Shown here piece after piece: positions 22,060 to 34,911 of a stretch of 64,000 bases of DNA. Position 1 is the stretch's first letter, and each line of letters starts with the position of its first letter. The translations under genes were made by a program, and so were the position numbers. The DNA lies in the NCBI GenBank assembly GCA_030512295.1, contig JAULSR010000001.1:3061001-3125000 (forward strand). The letters run 5' to 3'. The notes under the pieces are model-generated. The model saw only the letters and a list, made by a program, of their open reading frames with translations. It ran no database searches and was not told the DNA's origin. This stretch comes from Bombardia bombarda (lineage: Eukaryota > Ascomycota > Sordariomycetes > Sordariales > Lasiosphaeriaceae).

Positions 22060-23982
22060 CTTGGGCGCGCGGTCGGTCCGGGTTGCGTGTTAATCGGCCT
22101 GGCAAAGTCAATTCGATTAGCCCGAGAAGCCCAGATGAACAGCCAGTTCTGGGGGTATGCGCATGACTTACTGCTTGTTGTGTGTTGTGGTGTCTCGCGA
22201 CCTGGGGCAAGATGGTGTTTGTGCTCGATAGGGTGCTTTCGGAAAAGGCGGGCACGAGCGCTGCAGCACAGGCAGCAGGGGAGATTAGACGATGGATCCG
22301 GCGGTCAAAAAGAACAGAACCAGTAACGCAGGGCCGAAGGAGTGACAAGAAGGGAAGGCCAAACAAAAGAAGACGCCCTCGTCAGATCCGGGGATTTAAA
22401 GATGGAACCTGGAGACAAGCCTCAGTGCAGACAGAAGGTTCGCAAAGATGCAGGTTCGGGGGCAGCGGATGGCGCAGAACCAAAAACCAAAATATTTTGA
22501 AAGCTCAGGTCCTCGGCATGGGAATTGGCAAAAGGGGAAGCCACAAATCGCCTAGCCTCAAGTCCTGACCCTCATTTCAGGTTCCTGCATGTGATGTCCT
22601 CATTTTCCGCACAACGTCTGGATGGGCCAATCAGCTTCCGACTTCAGCTCTGCGAGCACCAATTGCCTGGACCCCGGGCCTCGGAATTGGCGGAATTTGT
22701 CACTGGAGAGAACAGTGACGTGCCTGTGCTTCAGGGGTCCCGCTCCCCGTATCGCAGCGCGTTCACCATTGTAACTGTGGTACGCTGGCCTATCAGTGTC
22801 CCCGTAATTAAAAGGAGCAATCTATGCCGTCGGGTGTTGCCCTACGGGCAGTGCTGTGTATAGGCAAATCGTGCAATCGCTGTATGGGAAATCGAGTCAT
22901 GGCCAATAACTTGGATCGACGCCGTTGCAGTTCTGCGGGCCAGCTAGTCTGGTAACGACCGCCGGTGTTTAGTACAGATACCATCATGCTTGATTGTAAG
23001 GTTGGAGCTTGTTTTTTTATCACGATACCTTGGCAGACTTGGTCAACAGTCAAACTGTCACCGGCTTATGCTAGGCAGAATGGCCGGGCAGCTCCCAGGG
23101 CCTGGGCTCTAGCCATATCACAAGAGTCGCGCACGTCTCAGACCTGGATCAAAGGACACAGAGTGAGTGGGTTGCTTCATGATTGTAAGGCTCTGAGACG
23201 AAAGGCGGAAATGGCCAACAAGAGATTTATTTAAAAGCCCGAGAATCAACTTGGGGTGTTATCCCTGGCTACCCAATCCATAACCATATTATGTATTCCA
23301 AGACACAATCATGATCTGGTGCAAGTGCCTGGGTATACTGGGCGGGGTTTACTGGCATGGAGGGTGTCATGAAACGGCCGATATATAAACATCATGATTA
23401 CCTAGCTATGTCGCGCGTACAGGAGCTCTCTGGATCCCACGTGTGGTACCGGCAGCTCTGGCAAGTCTTTGGTACGGCGCTGCTCCGTACCCACAGACAG
23501 CGCAGCCACTGTCTGTCAGTTTCAAGCCACTGCAGGAACGAAGACTCGAGCGTGATTATCTGTCTTGTGATTGGACGCAGCCACACATCAGGGTGGGGCC
23601 AAGTCATTCTTTCAATTGCATGAAAACTCATTGGCGAGGGGTTTTGAGGTAAGCTGGCTCAAGGCTGGGCGCTCGGCTGGGCGCTGCTGGAGCTGGAGCT
23701 TGCGCCCGGTCGGGAAGAAAAAAAAAGCAGCTAGTCAACTACACTAAGCGGGAAAAAGAGGCGTAGCCGAAACATCGTTCGATGCAATACCCGTTGCTTC
23801 CCTGAACGTCAAGCACGCACCACGCACCTTCGTTGCAAATACACTCACCCCTTCGCCACCTTCAATTCGCATCGCACTCAATTGAAACCATTGTCGAGCC
23901 GCCCGCGCCGTCGCCAATTGCCAGTTGCCACCACCGATTCCCCCCGTCCGCCCTTGTCTCCAGCTCCTCCCTCCCCATCATC
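22060..23982. promoter_or_regulatory. divergent interval ELO/COX6
   Basis: 1.9 kb with no gene seen. Two inverted CCAAT boxes (ATTGG at 23570-23574 and 23630-23634) and a CCAAT at 23914-23918 lie upstream of COX6. This fits HAP-complex control of a respiratory gene, but CCAAT is common by chance. The rest is unique sequence without open frames of interest. Confidence 0.4.
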
Positions 23983-24913
23983 ATGTCGGTCTCGATGCTC
24001 CGCGCCGCCGTTCGCGGCCCCTCCAGCTCCTTCTTCCGCGCCAACACCCTCCTCGCCCGCCCCCAGCCCCTGGCTGCCCGCGCCGGCCTCGTCGTCCCCA
24101 GCATGCTGGCCACCTCGAGCTTCAGCACAACCACCCGCATGCGTTCCGACCACGAGGAGACCTTTGAGGAGTTTTCTGCTCGGTGAGTTCAAACGACTCC
24201 GCGCCCCGTGGCAAGCTTTGGAGCTAGCAGCTCCTCCATGACGTGTGACCCATTCGATCAATGGCCCATGTCTATGTCAATATATCTCCATCCGCACCTC
24301 GAACCGGCACCTGGTGTCCAACCGAACGAGAGCTCCTTTTCCCTGAGCACTCCAGTTCCTGACAATCGTGCTCGGCCAGTTATGAGAAGGAATTCGACGG
24401 TGTTCAGGACGTCTTTGAGCTCCAGGTAAGCTTCCCTCCCTTGCCCCCCCGCGCTTATCTTTTCGACTATTGTCTCCTTCCCCCATCTCTATTGGGGTGT
24501 TGATAAGGAATGTATCCAATGGCCGGAATGAAACATGACAATGGCTAACCGGAGCTACCGCAACTTGCAAAAAACAGCGCAACCTGAACAACGCTTTCGC
24601 CTACGATCTCGTCCCTTCCGCCTCTGTCCTTTCTGCCGCCCTAAAAGCTGCACGGAGGGTCAACGACTTCCCGACCGCCGTCCGGATCTTCGAGGGTAAG
24701 GGGAAAAACCAAGACACCTGAACGCAAACGGACAGCCACGAGAATGATGATAAGAAAAAGACTGACCACCTCATGTGTCCGTCCGCAACAGGTATCAAGG
24801 CCAAGGTCGAGAACAAGGGCCAGTACCAGCAGTACCTTGATGAGCTTAAGCCCCTGCGTGAGGAGCTCGGCATTACGTTGAAGGAGGACCTGTACCCCGA
24901 GGAGGCCAACTAA
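23983..24913 (+). CDS. COX6: cytochrome c oxidase subunit (yeast Cox6, animal COX5A)
   Basis: Nuclear-encoded matrix-side subunit of respiratory complex IV. Exons 23983-24182, 24380-24425, 24578-24695 and 24792-24913 (486 nt) encode 161 residues. The first ~45 residues form a mitochondrial presequence rich in Arg, Ser and Ala (MLRAAVRGPSSSFFR). The mature part begins near DHEETFEEFSARYEKEF and continues with FELQRNLNNAFAYDLVPS, ALKAARRVNDFPTAVRIFEG and YLDELKPLREELGITLKE, all diagnostic of this subunit. Introns are large for the window (197, 152 and 96 nt) with CTGAC or GGCTAACC branch points; phase is preserved. Confidence 0.96.
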
Positions 24914-26477
24914 AGGGAGAGGAACCGACTGCCTGCTGCTGCTGATGCGATTCGGTCCAACCACCAGTATTCAAGCAAACACTCGATCTGAGGATCCTTC
25001 ATCCGAAAAGAAGGCACGGCTCGATCGAGGATTGATGATGATGAGGGTGGATTCGTTTCGTGAACAACACAACAACACACACACAACGATTAACACTATA
25101 ACAACGCAAGTCCTGACGGGGGCGCAACTCTGTATATGTTTACTAGACTTAAATGGAAAAGATAACTGGCGACTGACTGATTGACTGACTGAACTTTTGA
25201 ATGAACCACGAAAATCAACGGGAGTGCGGACTGGTAGAGTTATGGCGTGTGGGGATGAATGTGTGTGTGCGTGCGTGGTGTGTAGGCTATGGGAGGAGAA
25301 TTGCTAGATGATGAATGGGCCTCTGCAGTTGGAAGACAAGTACGGGTTACTAGTAGTTAGATGATGAAAAGGGACGCAGAGGGGACTAAGGGAGAGAGTG
25401 GAGTATAGATGTTTTCATAGTGCTTGAACCTTCCTCGCTCGTACTGTCGTCCCAATTGACGTATGAATCGACAGTTTCTTGTTGTACAGGTGCTTCCGTA
25501 GCTGCCCCATGCACTCACACCTACGTATGGCCTGATATTGGCAGCCAATCACATGGTCTAGGTTACCTTTTTATCATCCAAACTACGCAAGAACTTGAGC
25601 TTGGACGAATTGTGACTACAACCACTCAAAGATCTGTCTCATCCCCCTCTCCGCGTCTCACACTCATATCCACGATCACACACACATGTTCTTTTATGAC
25701 ATCTACGGCATTCGCCCTTTTCTATTTCACCAGTTTACTAAACCACGTACTGCGCACCAGCGGTTGGTCAGTTCCGTAGGCATACTTGCTACGCTTCATA
25801 CGGGATATGGACATCACATATGCAGACAGACAGACAAGTAGGTAGATAGACAAGGGTCACTACTATGCAAGAAGACCATACAGAAAGCACGAAGTAGGTT
25901 ATAGTTAGTTAAGTATGAATCCGCATCTCATGATTTATGACTAGAACCAAGCTAAGTGTCCAGCTTAACCTCCTTCATACCCGAGTATCGCCAAAAAAAA
26001 AAAAAAAAGGTGCTTCTCCCTATGGCCTATATATATCCCCATGTACTCTGTGGGATATATAGACGGCTTGACACAAAGGTCAAAAATCCCGATGCATATG
26101 CGTGCAATGACAAAATATGCTCAGTCCAGTCCAGTCCGCTCCACTTCGCTCCGTGCCAGCCAGAACAGTCACCAGCACGCCTCAAGCACGCCCCCAAGAA
26201 ACAGCAAAAAAGAAAAAAGAAAACAGCAATAGAATAATCAACCTGCTCCACCCTCCATCACACCACCCCCACTGCGCCTGTCTGGAAGTGCCAGTGAACA
26301 ACACCTAAGTAAATTCCTCCTCCACCATTGATTGTCCTCCTCGTTCTGTAGCTCAGGGCAGGCAGAGCTAGTGAGTCAGTCCCATCAGTTCGCCCCTGAG
26401 CTACTCCCCCCACCACCGCCATTCTTAACCCGTCTGACACTCCGCCGCGTCGGCTGGAAACGCCCCCCGGGTTCCTC
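24914..26477. other. intergenic, convergent 3' regions of COX6 and chromodomain gene
   Basis: No gene seen. It contains a short GACT-type repeat near 25165-25195, GTGT-rich sequence near 25255-25285 and a poly-A run near 25992-26007. Much of it is probably 3' UTR. Confidence 0.6.
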
Positions 26478-29400
26478 CTAATCCCGAATGTGCGCCCAGC
26501 GATTAGCATTGGCCGTCTGGTTTGAATAGCTCATGCCCGACGCCTGCGGACCACCACTTCCTCCTCCAGCGCCATCAAACGTAGGAGCAGGACTCGTGCC
26601 CCGACTGCCCGCACCGCCGCCAACACCACGAACAGCACTCGGCCTCGGACTGATGATGCCTTGCATCCGCGGACTCCGGGGGACACTAGCCTGCCGGGTC
26701 TCGCGCCGCCCGTTCTTGAGGTGGTGCAGCTCGTTGGTGAGGCGGTAGACCTCGCGCTCGCGGTCGCGGACTATCTCCTGCAGCTCGGCGTTCTTCTTGT
26801 GCATGGCCTCTCGGGCCTGCTCTGCGTCGATTTTCCGGACCTTGACGAGGTTCTCGCCCGCGCGGCGCTCGAGGTCCTCGACTGCCTTCTTGAGCTCCTG
26901 GTTCTCGCTGCGGAGCTCGGTGAAGGAGTTGGAGGCATCCTGGTATGCGGAGCGCGTGTAGTCGACGTCCTTCTGGATGGTCTTGATCTTCTTCTCCTTG
27001 GCCTGGAGCTCGGTCTGCGCGTCTTCTAGTTGCTTGGCCGTCTGTGCGAGCTCTGCTATCTCGGGTACTGTTGAGGCTGCTAGTTTGGCATTGGTATCTA
27101 CCAGCTTGGTCCGTAAAAGGGCGGTCTTCTCCTTTAACGATGCGAGATCTGAGCTGGCTGTCTCTAGCTTTTGGGTGACGACCTGAACCTTTTCAAGAGA
27201 GGCCATGGACGCTTTCTCGAATGTCCCTCTGTCACGGAGGGCGGCCATGTATTTCGGTTGCAGGTTCTCTACGGTACGTTTGTACGATTGCAGCTCTTTT
27301 TCCACATCCTGTAACCTTTCTTGCAACCTTATCTCCAAGGTGAGCCGGTCGGCTACGCTGTCTTGCTGCTCCGCATACTAATCACCGTTAGTATGAAGAA
27401 AAACACCATCAATATCAGCCGCAGCTTCTTACCTCAAATGCCAGTGACTCAAGATAACCCACAGGAATGTGAATCACTGGCGAGCTACTGGGCGGCGCCG
27501 GAAGGTTGGTAAGGGTAGTCTTTAGCAAGTCGCTCATCGGTACTGCCTGTATTATGTCGTGTAACACTGGTGGCGTATCCCCAGTCTTTGCACGCTTAAA
27601 TGTTCCGCTTTGGACATCATCAAGCTGCCTTTTAAGGCTTCTTGCTCCGTTCGGAATGTCCGATTCTTGCTCTGGTTCGCCGGGGTTTCTTGTGTGCGAG
27701 CCTGAGAGCTGTACCAGATATCGAGGATCTCCTCGGGCAGCCTCTGATGCTCCCAGACGAAATCATCAACAGGATTTCGAAGAAGCTTGGAGAAGACATC
27801 CGCTGCATCCCAAGGCTCAGGGCAATCTCCTCTGGGGGCTCTCAGAAGGCCCGTTGTGGAAGCGCTCATCAAGTTGAGGGCATTCTTCCTCTCCGAGCCC
27901 TTCACTGTGGGTTCTAACTCCTGGGCGATATGCTCGAGTGAGTTGGCGACAATCAACGAAAGATCAAAGATTGAATCTAAACTCGCTGGTAATTGGACTT
28001 CCCTTGCCTTATGATCGAAAAGGATGACGACGTCGGCTTCTCCGCGATAAGTCGACAGGTCTTGGTCGGGATTAGCCAGTATGACGAGTGTCCCTTCCCT
28101 GAGATCGTCATCCGGTACTACGCTGTCAAGATGCCGGTAGCCAAAATCCCCGGCCTCCAAAACTGCCTCGAGGTATTCCAAGGTTGGGCCGGTCCGAGAG
28201 ATGATCAGTACGCGATATTGTACATCTCGCGTCATATTCAAAAACTCGTAAACAAACGAGAATTTGCTGTTGGTACCAGTGGCATGCTTCATCATCGGCT
28301 CTGGATCCAGGGAGGGGAAATCACCAGCATAGGGTGGAAGATCACAAAGGTCAAATAGCTTCATGAATAGGTCGTCCATCTTCCTCTCCAGGTCAGAATC
28401 AGGTATCCGGTGCACTGAGTTTGAGAAAACATCGCTGAACGCAGTCATGGGCTTCTGATTGGCGTCAAGGATGTTAAGGTACTCCGATCGAGTATTTGCT
28501 GCCATAGGTAACGTGATGACGAATTCATTCCGTCTTTGCTCCTGGTACTGGTAATTTTCATGGTCTTGCTCATTTTCATGGTCTTGCTCTTCATAGTCGA
28601 CAGCTTGGGGAGAATGAGTGGACGCCGCGCCTGTATGCATTGCGTCTTCTCCGTCTTCTTCAATATCATCGACATCATCGATGGTCTCATTGTCGTGAGC
28701 TTCATCCATGGGGTCTGTCTCGTCCAGGCTCTGAACATTTCCACCAGAGGAAGGTGGGTGGTACTGGGCCGGAACGGCAAGATAGTCAGGGGACGTGGTC
28801 AGCTGAGAAGGAGCAACAGTTGCTGGCATTTGGTCGTCTATAGGGTGTTCAGTTGGCGGAGCAAAGTGCTCCGTATGAACAGGTAAACTCGATGGATTAG
28901 TCGCAAAGGTCGATGCATTGGCCGAAAAGGATAATGCAAACTCCCGTTTGAGCTCCTCGACAGCTGAAAGAGGCTTGTCTCGGGACGACGTTGCCGGTGC
29001 TGTATTAACCTGAAGGCTCATATCAAGACCGTGCAGATTGTACGGGGATGGTACATCTGGCCATAAACCTTGGTGGTCTGGCAGTGCAGTTGCAAGTTCC
29101 CCCTGTTGCTGCGGCGGTGCGTAACCTGCTCCTGGGAAAATGGACGAAGGCGAGACTGACGACTGCTGATGCTGGGCAGCGGCGCCATGACCTTGGGCGG
29201 TCTTGGGGCGGCCGAGACTCGACTCTAAGGGGGCAAAGACGGAAGCCTGGAGCTCCCTGAACTCGTCGACCGCAGAGCGCGGTGGCCTTCCTACGGAACC
29301 ACTCATTTCGGCGCGCTGAGAGGTGGTGGGCCCAGTGGTGGGCCGAGTGGGCGTAGCGGAACGCGTGCTATGTGACGCGGGACCAGGTGACGCGGGGTCA

Positions 29401-30722
29401 GATGCTGACGCCGAGGGTGGCGGTGAGCTTAGTTGTGGCGCGGTATTGTCGGAGGTAACTACAGGTAAATGGGCGGGACTGCTGATTGTGTTAGAATGGG
29501 GATTTGCTGCACTCCCCTCGTCCCCGTTCGACTCACTTAGGGGCTGTGAATCGTGGCTTTGCGACCCAACTTGCTGTGCCGCCTGGGAAATCGTCGGCGA
29601 CTGTGATGGTGAATCTGGCGGGGACGCAAGCGCACTGTGACAGGAAACCCGACTCTGCTGGGAAGGAGTACTCTGCTGGGACTGAGAGTGGCCTTCCTTC
29701 TGGCCCGAAGAATGGTCCGGTCTAAGCCCCGTACTGTTCGGGATTAGAGCAACCGAACCCAGTGAAGAATGCTCTTGGGTCGATATGTGATATTCGACCT
29801 CTGGTTGCGTCAGAAATCCCCGAGACGAGGAACCTCTAGTCGACTGATTGTTACGAGCTTCTGCGGTGCCTGCCCCTCCTTGGCTAGGATCCAGCAGACC
29901 TCTAGACTCGCCGGGTCCAGAACTGTCTTGAGGCCCGTCTTGCTGTCCTCTAAGGAGATCTGTGGAGATTTGCGAGTACCCTCTGGGATGGTCCGGTTGA
30001 GCAGAGGGTATCTCGGCCGATTGCCCTTGGGCAGGCTCTCCTTCCACGTCGGAAAGGGCGGGGGGGAGGGAGGGGGGAGGTGCGGGTTGCGATGCGACCG
30101 TTTGAGTGTTCGCAGAGTCCACGGCAGGGTTGGCAGGTTGGGAGGACAATAGCGAAAAGTCGTCCTGGGAATCGGGGATCGTCGTCTGGCTGGTTTTGGC
30201 TCTCTCGGCTTGCGACGACGGGAGGGGGGAGCTGACTTGTGCGTACTCGGAAGGGTCAAAATCGGAGCGAGGAGCGGGAATGCTAACAACGACTTCACCC
30301 CTATTCGTCGGCAGTGAGGTCCAAGGTTCTTGGTTTCCGTCGTCGTCTTCTTCTTCTTCTTCCTCTTCTTCCACCGAGCGCTTGCGTTTCCGGCTTTCCC
30401 AGTCAGCAACGGCAGCGTCGGATACGTTGCGTGCAGGCTCCTGCAAGAGACTAATTAGCATTGGTGGAGGCGTTGGGTGATTGGGTTAGCACAGGGCGGG
30501 GGTGGATTAGAACTCTAGAAGCAACTATACCCAAGTATGTTCCCACGGGTCTCCTGTCGCGGGATTATAACTAGCCCAGTCGATTTTGTAGCTGAGGTTT
30601 CCACGGTGACGTCTCTCTTCTAAAATGGCCCGAATCTCGTAGAGGGTCTCTTCAGGCTCTGGATTTGGAGCTTTGCTAAGTTTGGTCTTTTTCTTTGGGG
30701 GTCTGGCGGTCTTTCTCGGCAT
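26478..30722 (-). CDS. chromodomain protein with class II HDAC complex subunit 2/3 domain; one-base frame break
   Basis: Probable subunit of an Hda1-type deacetylase/silencing complex, resembling Neurospora CDP-2 of HCHC by domain make-up (inference). Exon 30722-30531 and the start of exon 2 encode a chromodomain (YEIRAILEERR, YKIDWASYNPATGDPWEHTW, EPARNVSD); intron 30530-30441 cuts it after the last Trp. A long Ser/Gln/Pro-rich linker follows, then an HDA2/3-like helicase-derived domain at about residues 700-960 (FVITLPMAANTRSEYL, VYEFLNMTRDVQYRVLIISR). Exon 3 (27377-26478, after intron 27432-27378) is coiled coil and ends RWAHIRD. Within exon 2 the frame changes by one base between about 27640 and 27720: upstream sequence ends in LDIWYSSQ-type family sequence, while downstream KRQLDDVQSGTFKRAKTGD and SPVIHIPVGYLESLAFE are one base back. 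With one base restored the product would be about 1,366 residues. Confidence 0.8.
28554..28589 (-). repeat. exact 18-bp tandem duplication in coding sequence
   Basis: Two identical 18-bp units that encode EQDHEN twice in the acidic linker of the chromodomain gene. In frame, so likely a replication-slippage expansion. Confidence 0.9.
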
Positions 30723-31982
30723 TGACGCGGTTAGGTATGGTAAGGGAACTGCAGCGGTCGCGACTCGAATTGCTACAGTGGCGTGGTCACGAGTACGACG
30801 TCGCTCATTTCAGAGTCTATTCCCAGGTTCGAAATGAAAATCATCAGCAACGCTTTCCCCTTCTGCTTCTCACGACCGGTCACTCGTCGGTCGTCGCGCG
30901 TTGCTCGTCGGCCTTTGATGTAAGGCTATAGTTTCCCTCTATAGCCGCGCTGACACACATAGTCGCCCATCCGTTGTCGTGCCTTGTCTCCACCGCCCTT
31001 TAAGGTCCCATTCGCCAGCCTTACTCACCTTGGCTGTATGTACTAGTGCGTGCGTTGTCACGTGCTCTGCCGGCTGAAGCAACTCAAGGTAGTTTCTGTC
31101 TTCTTGATTGATGTTCGGTGAAGCAAACTAGAAAAAGGAAAAAAAAAAATTATGCAGCGAAGGGCAGTTTTGCTTGTTTTTGGCGAAAGTTGAAGTAGAA
31201 AAATGTGTTGTTGTTTGTTCAATATGTTGTTGTTGTTTCAATGTGTTGTTGTTCAATGTGCTGAGATCAGATCGTCGACTTCCATTCTTATTACGGGGAG
31301 TACTTTGGTACATTGGCATCAGCCCTTCAGGTACTCAGCTGTGCGAAGGACAAACAATACTACGGATACTTGCAGAGCCATTCATCGGACCTGCTACCGG
31401 TTTGCTATTTTCCTATTGTTCTCCGGCAAATCATATCTCGCATAAAACCAATGAGCCGCTTAAGGCGCTCATCGCTTGTCGTTTTCTGGCTTCGGATGAA
31501 GGAGAGCTGGAGGCTGGTTCAATGACCTTAGGAGACCTTACTGTGAGGTAGGCACCTGTAGCAAGAGCACGTAGGCTCAATCCACTGTATGCACTTCGCT
31601 GCCGCCAGCGCCGGCCAGCTCATGACGTCGCGTATGGCCGTGCGTGACCCGCCATCACCTCTGTGGGGCCAACTGAGCCCGCCCAACGCGGTGCCAAGGT
31701 GCTTGTATCAATTGGCATTCTTTCAATCAATCAAAAATGGTAATAGACAAATTAAAAGTGCATTTCAGTTTCCAGGAGTGAATGCTCTGTTCCTGCTCTA
31801 CCGTTCTGGGCCATACACACTAAAAACACAAGTGGATTGTTGGACGCTTTCAAGAGTACTAAAGGCATCTTTTTTGAGGGAATAGGCGCCTTATCTCCTC
31901 TGTTCGATGCATTCCCAATCCCTCATTTCCCCAACACCATGGCCAGCGCCTCGTTCCCACGTAACACTGCCCTTTGAGCGTG
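30723..31982. promoter_or_regulatory. divergent interval, chromodomain gene/ASM
   Basis: 1.26 kb with no gene seen. It should hold both promoters. A TTG-rich imperfect repeat lies at 31206-31262. Confidence 0.5.
31206..31262 (+). repeat. imperfect TTG/CAATGTG repeat
   Basis: Repeated blocks of TGTTGTTGTT alternate with CAATATG or CAATGTG over about 57 nt, in non-coding sequence. Confidence 0.75.
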
Positions 31983-34309
31983 ATGGGCTTTCTTCTTGTA
32001 CTTGCCATGGCCTTTCAGTCTGTTTTGGCAGCTTCGGGCGCATACCCGGGATCTGCCGCAGCTTTTACAGTGCCGGCTGCCTTCCCTACGTCGGTCTATT
32101 CAAGCTATTACGGTAGGCCCCGAGCCAGAGCATGCCTCAATCGTCTGTCTCACCGTGAACGCGACTGATTGATACTGTCGTATCAGTGAAGCCGGGTCCG
32201 ACCAGTGAGCCTCAGCCCGTCATATATGACCCAATCCTGAACATCACCTTTCCGTTCAACTTGACGAATCCCGAGGCCATCCCGACCCATGACGATGACC
32301 CCGTTCTCTACCCCCCCGCCCAGGCGAACCTCACCCATGATGCCGCCGAGGCGCTCGTAGCAGCGGCAACTGCCGAGGTCCTGAGCATCATCGAGGCCAA
32401 TGACACGGGATTATCGAGCAACTGCTCCAAGTGCATAGCAGCACTTTCTGTTGCTCAGATGGTTGCTAGGCTGGCTCCGACGTATCTGCCCGACGCCATG
32501 GTATCGCTGTGCTTGTCCACCGGTTTCAAACCCGAGAGCGTATGCAAAAACACGTACGAAGCTAGTAACTTTGGTGCTTCTTGGACCCAGATACTTGCCA
32601 AAGCAAATGTCGCCAGTCTAGATGGGCGGTATATTTGCGCTTATCTGAGCACCGACTTCTGTGCACAACCGCCCGTGAGCCCTTCGCGAGCCAAATTCCC
32701 CAAACCGAGACCGCTTCAACTCCAGCCTCCCCGCCGAAGCGGCAACAAGGTCAAGGTGTTCCATCTCTCAGACCTCCACCTGGGTGAGACGACCATTCCA
32801 TATGATCGGGACCCCCACAGATAGCTAATACCGCCTGGCCGCCGCTGCCCAGACACGAGATACAAGGCCGGCTCAGAGGCAAATTGTACAGAAAGCATGT
32901 GCTGTAGGTATTCAGCCCCGGTGACGAATGTGACTTCGATTTCGATCCAATACCCCGCGCCTCTATTTGGCTACTACAAGTGTGATTCACCGTTCTATCT
33001 GGCTTTGGCTGCTCTTCAGTCCATCGGACCATTAACAGGCACTTCTCTCGAGGATCCTCCGGCCTTGACTCTGTATACAGGGGACCTGGTTGCCCATGAC
33101 TCCCAAAACCAAAGGTCGCAGGCATACGTCGAGGCCACAGAAGATTCCATCTGGCAAATGTTCAAGGCGCACATTGGCGGACCGATTTATGTTGCTCTAG
33201 GTGTAAGTGAATTCTGACTGTTGTCCTGAGTAAAATATCACCCTGGACTCATAGTGCCCACAGAACCACGATACGAGCCCGGATAATCTTGATGTTCCGC
33301 ATGCCATCGATAACAATGGTTCTCTTGGACAGCAGCTTTCGTGGAACTATAACCATGTCTCCAAGCTGTGGGAATACTATGGGTGGATCGACAGTGACAC
33401 GCAGGCCGAGGCATCCCTTCATTACGGTGCCTACTCAGTAATACATCCGCTCGGTCTCAAGATCATTACGCTGAATACAGATCTCTACTATCGAAACAAC
33501 CTTTACACCTTTGTTAATACCGCAGACCCAGACTTCTCCGGCATGTTCTCCTTTCTCATACGCGAGCTGCAAGCGGCTGAAGATGCAGGCCAGCGTGTTT
33601 GGATCATGGGCCACGTTCTCAGCGGCTGGGACGGTTCTAATCCCTTGCCTAACGGATCCGACATGTTGTATCAGATAATCGAGCGCTATTCTCCGCACGT
33701 CATTGCCAATGTTTTCTTTGGCCACACTCATGAAGGTCAGCATAACCTCCCCTTGTCAAATCCTCCAATCGTTGCTAAAACGCACTCTCAGATCAAGCCC
33801 TAATCTACTACAAAAACAACGGCACGAACCGAACAGCCGAGCAAGCAATCGCCAGCGCATGGGTCGGCCCCTCGCTCACCCCCCTCACAAACCTCAACTC
33901 AGGCTACCGCATGTACGAGGTAGACACCGGGTCATGGGAGGTTTTTGAGGCACACACCTTCTACTCCGACGTCGGCACCTTCAACCAGCTCAACGAGACC
34001 GGGCCCGTGTTCAAGTACGAGTACTCGACACGTGCGGCCTATGCACCGGCTGCCTCGTGGCCGGACGACGCCCCCCTGAATGCCACGTTTTGGCATAGGG
34101 TGACGGAGGCCATGGAGAGGGACCGGTCGCTGGCTACTCTTTTTAATACGTACCAGGGGAAGAGCAGTGTCCGTAGTCCTAATTGTACGAGTGAGGCGTG
34201 TACTGCGGCCAAGATCTGTTATATCAGGTCGGGAAGCGTGGGGTTGGGGAGGCAGTGTCCGCAGGGGTTTGCAAGCGTGCAGAGCCCGTATACGGGGAAG
34301 GACTTTTAG
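31983..34309 (+). CDS. secreted acid sphingomyelinase-like phosphodiesterase
   Basis: Calcineurin-like metallophosphoesterase of the ASM family, probably secreted or vacuolar. Exons 31983-32112, 32187-32783, 32853-33202, 33264-33735 and 33792-34309 (2,067 nt) encode 688 residues. The N-terminus is a signal peptide (GFLLVLAMAFQSVLA). A saposin-B-like region with paired Cys follows (NCSKCIAALSV, LCLSTGFKPESVC, YICAYLSTDFC). Dimetal-site motifs are in order: LSDLHLDTRY, YTGDLVAHDS, ALGNHDTSPDN, IMGHVLSGWDG and FFGHTHE; intron 2 splits the first and intron 3 the GNHD motif. Several NxT/S sites suggest N-glycosylation. The C-terminal Cys-rich tail resembles that of sphingomyelinases. The start at 31983 is preferred because it gives a clean signal peptide. 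Substrate cannot be told from the sequence. Confidence 0.9.
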
Positions 34310-34911
34310 GGTAATGGTAATGGTAATGATAATGCTGGTGGTTTGAATTGTGGGCTATCTATCGCATGGTAGACTGGTAGCTGACATGGCGCCTCGCGCG
34401 GTATGATACGGTGGTGTTGGTGACAACAACAATAACAATGGATATTACGTGACTCAAGGTGGTTATAATCATACACTGATAAAGAACTTCAACGATCAAT
34501 GGTACTTGCTCCACTGTATGTGCATGCAAATGTTCGGGCATAAGGCTTCGTAGTCTTCTTTATTCTGTTGTTCAGAGCCTATCTGAAGAATAAAGAGTGC
34601 ACCCGATCGAAATCTGAAGTCATCGGTAAACACAGCTTTGTTTGTCCACGACGTAATAGCATTGACTCGGAATATCTCAATCATATTGTCCAGAACTGAA
34701 ACTGCAAGAGCCACATTGATTCTGCTCTCCATTATCCACCTCAACGTACCAAACTATTATTCTTTGCAATCTCCCATAAAATCGAATACTGAAATATTAC
34801 CTTTTTCATCCTTGCGCGCAAATAGATAGCGAAATAAACAGCCAAAAGCAAGGGTATAAAAACAGAAGAAGATAGCTTGCTACTAAATAAAACGACCCAT
34901 TAAGTCAGGCC
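34310..34911. other. intergenic, convergent 3' regions
   Basis: 602 nt, no gene seen. It starts with a short GGTAAT trinucleotide-type repeat (34314-34333) just after the sphingomyelinase stop codon; the rest is AT-rich, probably 3' UTR of both genes. Confidence 0.65.
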
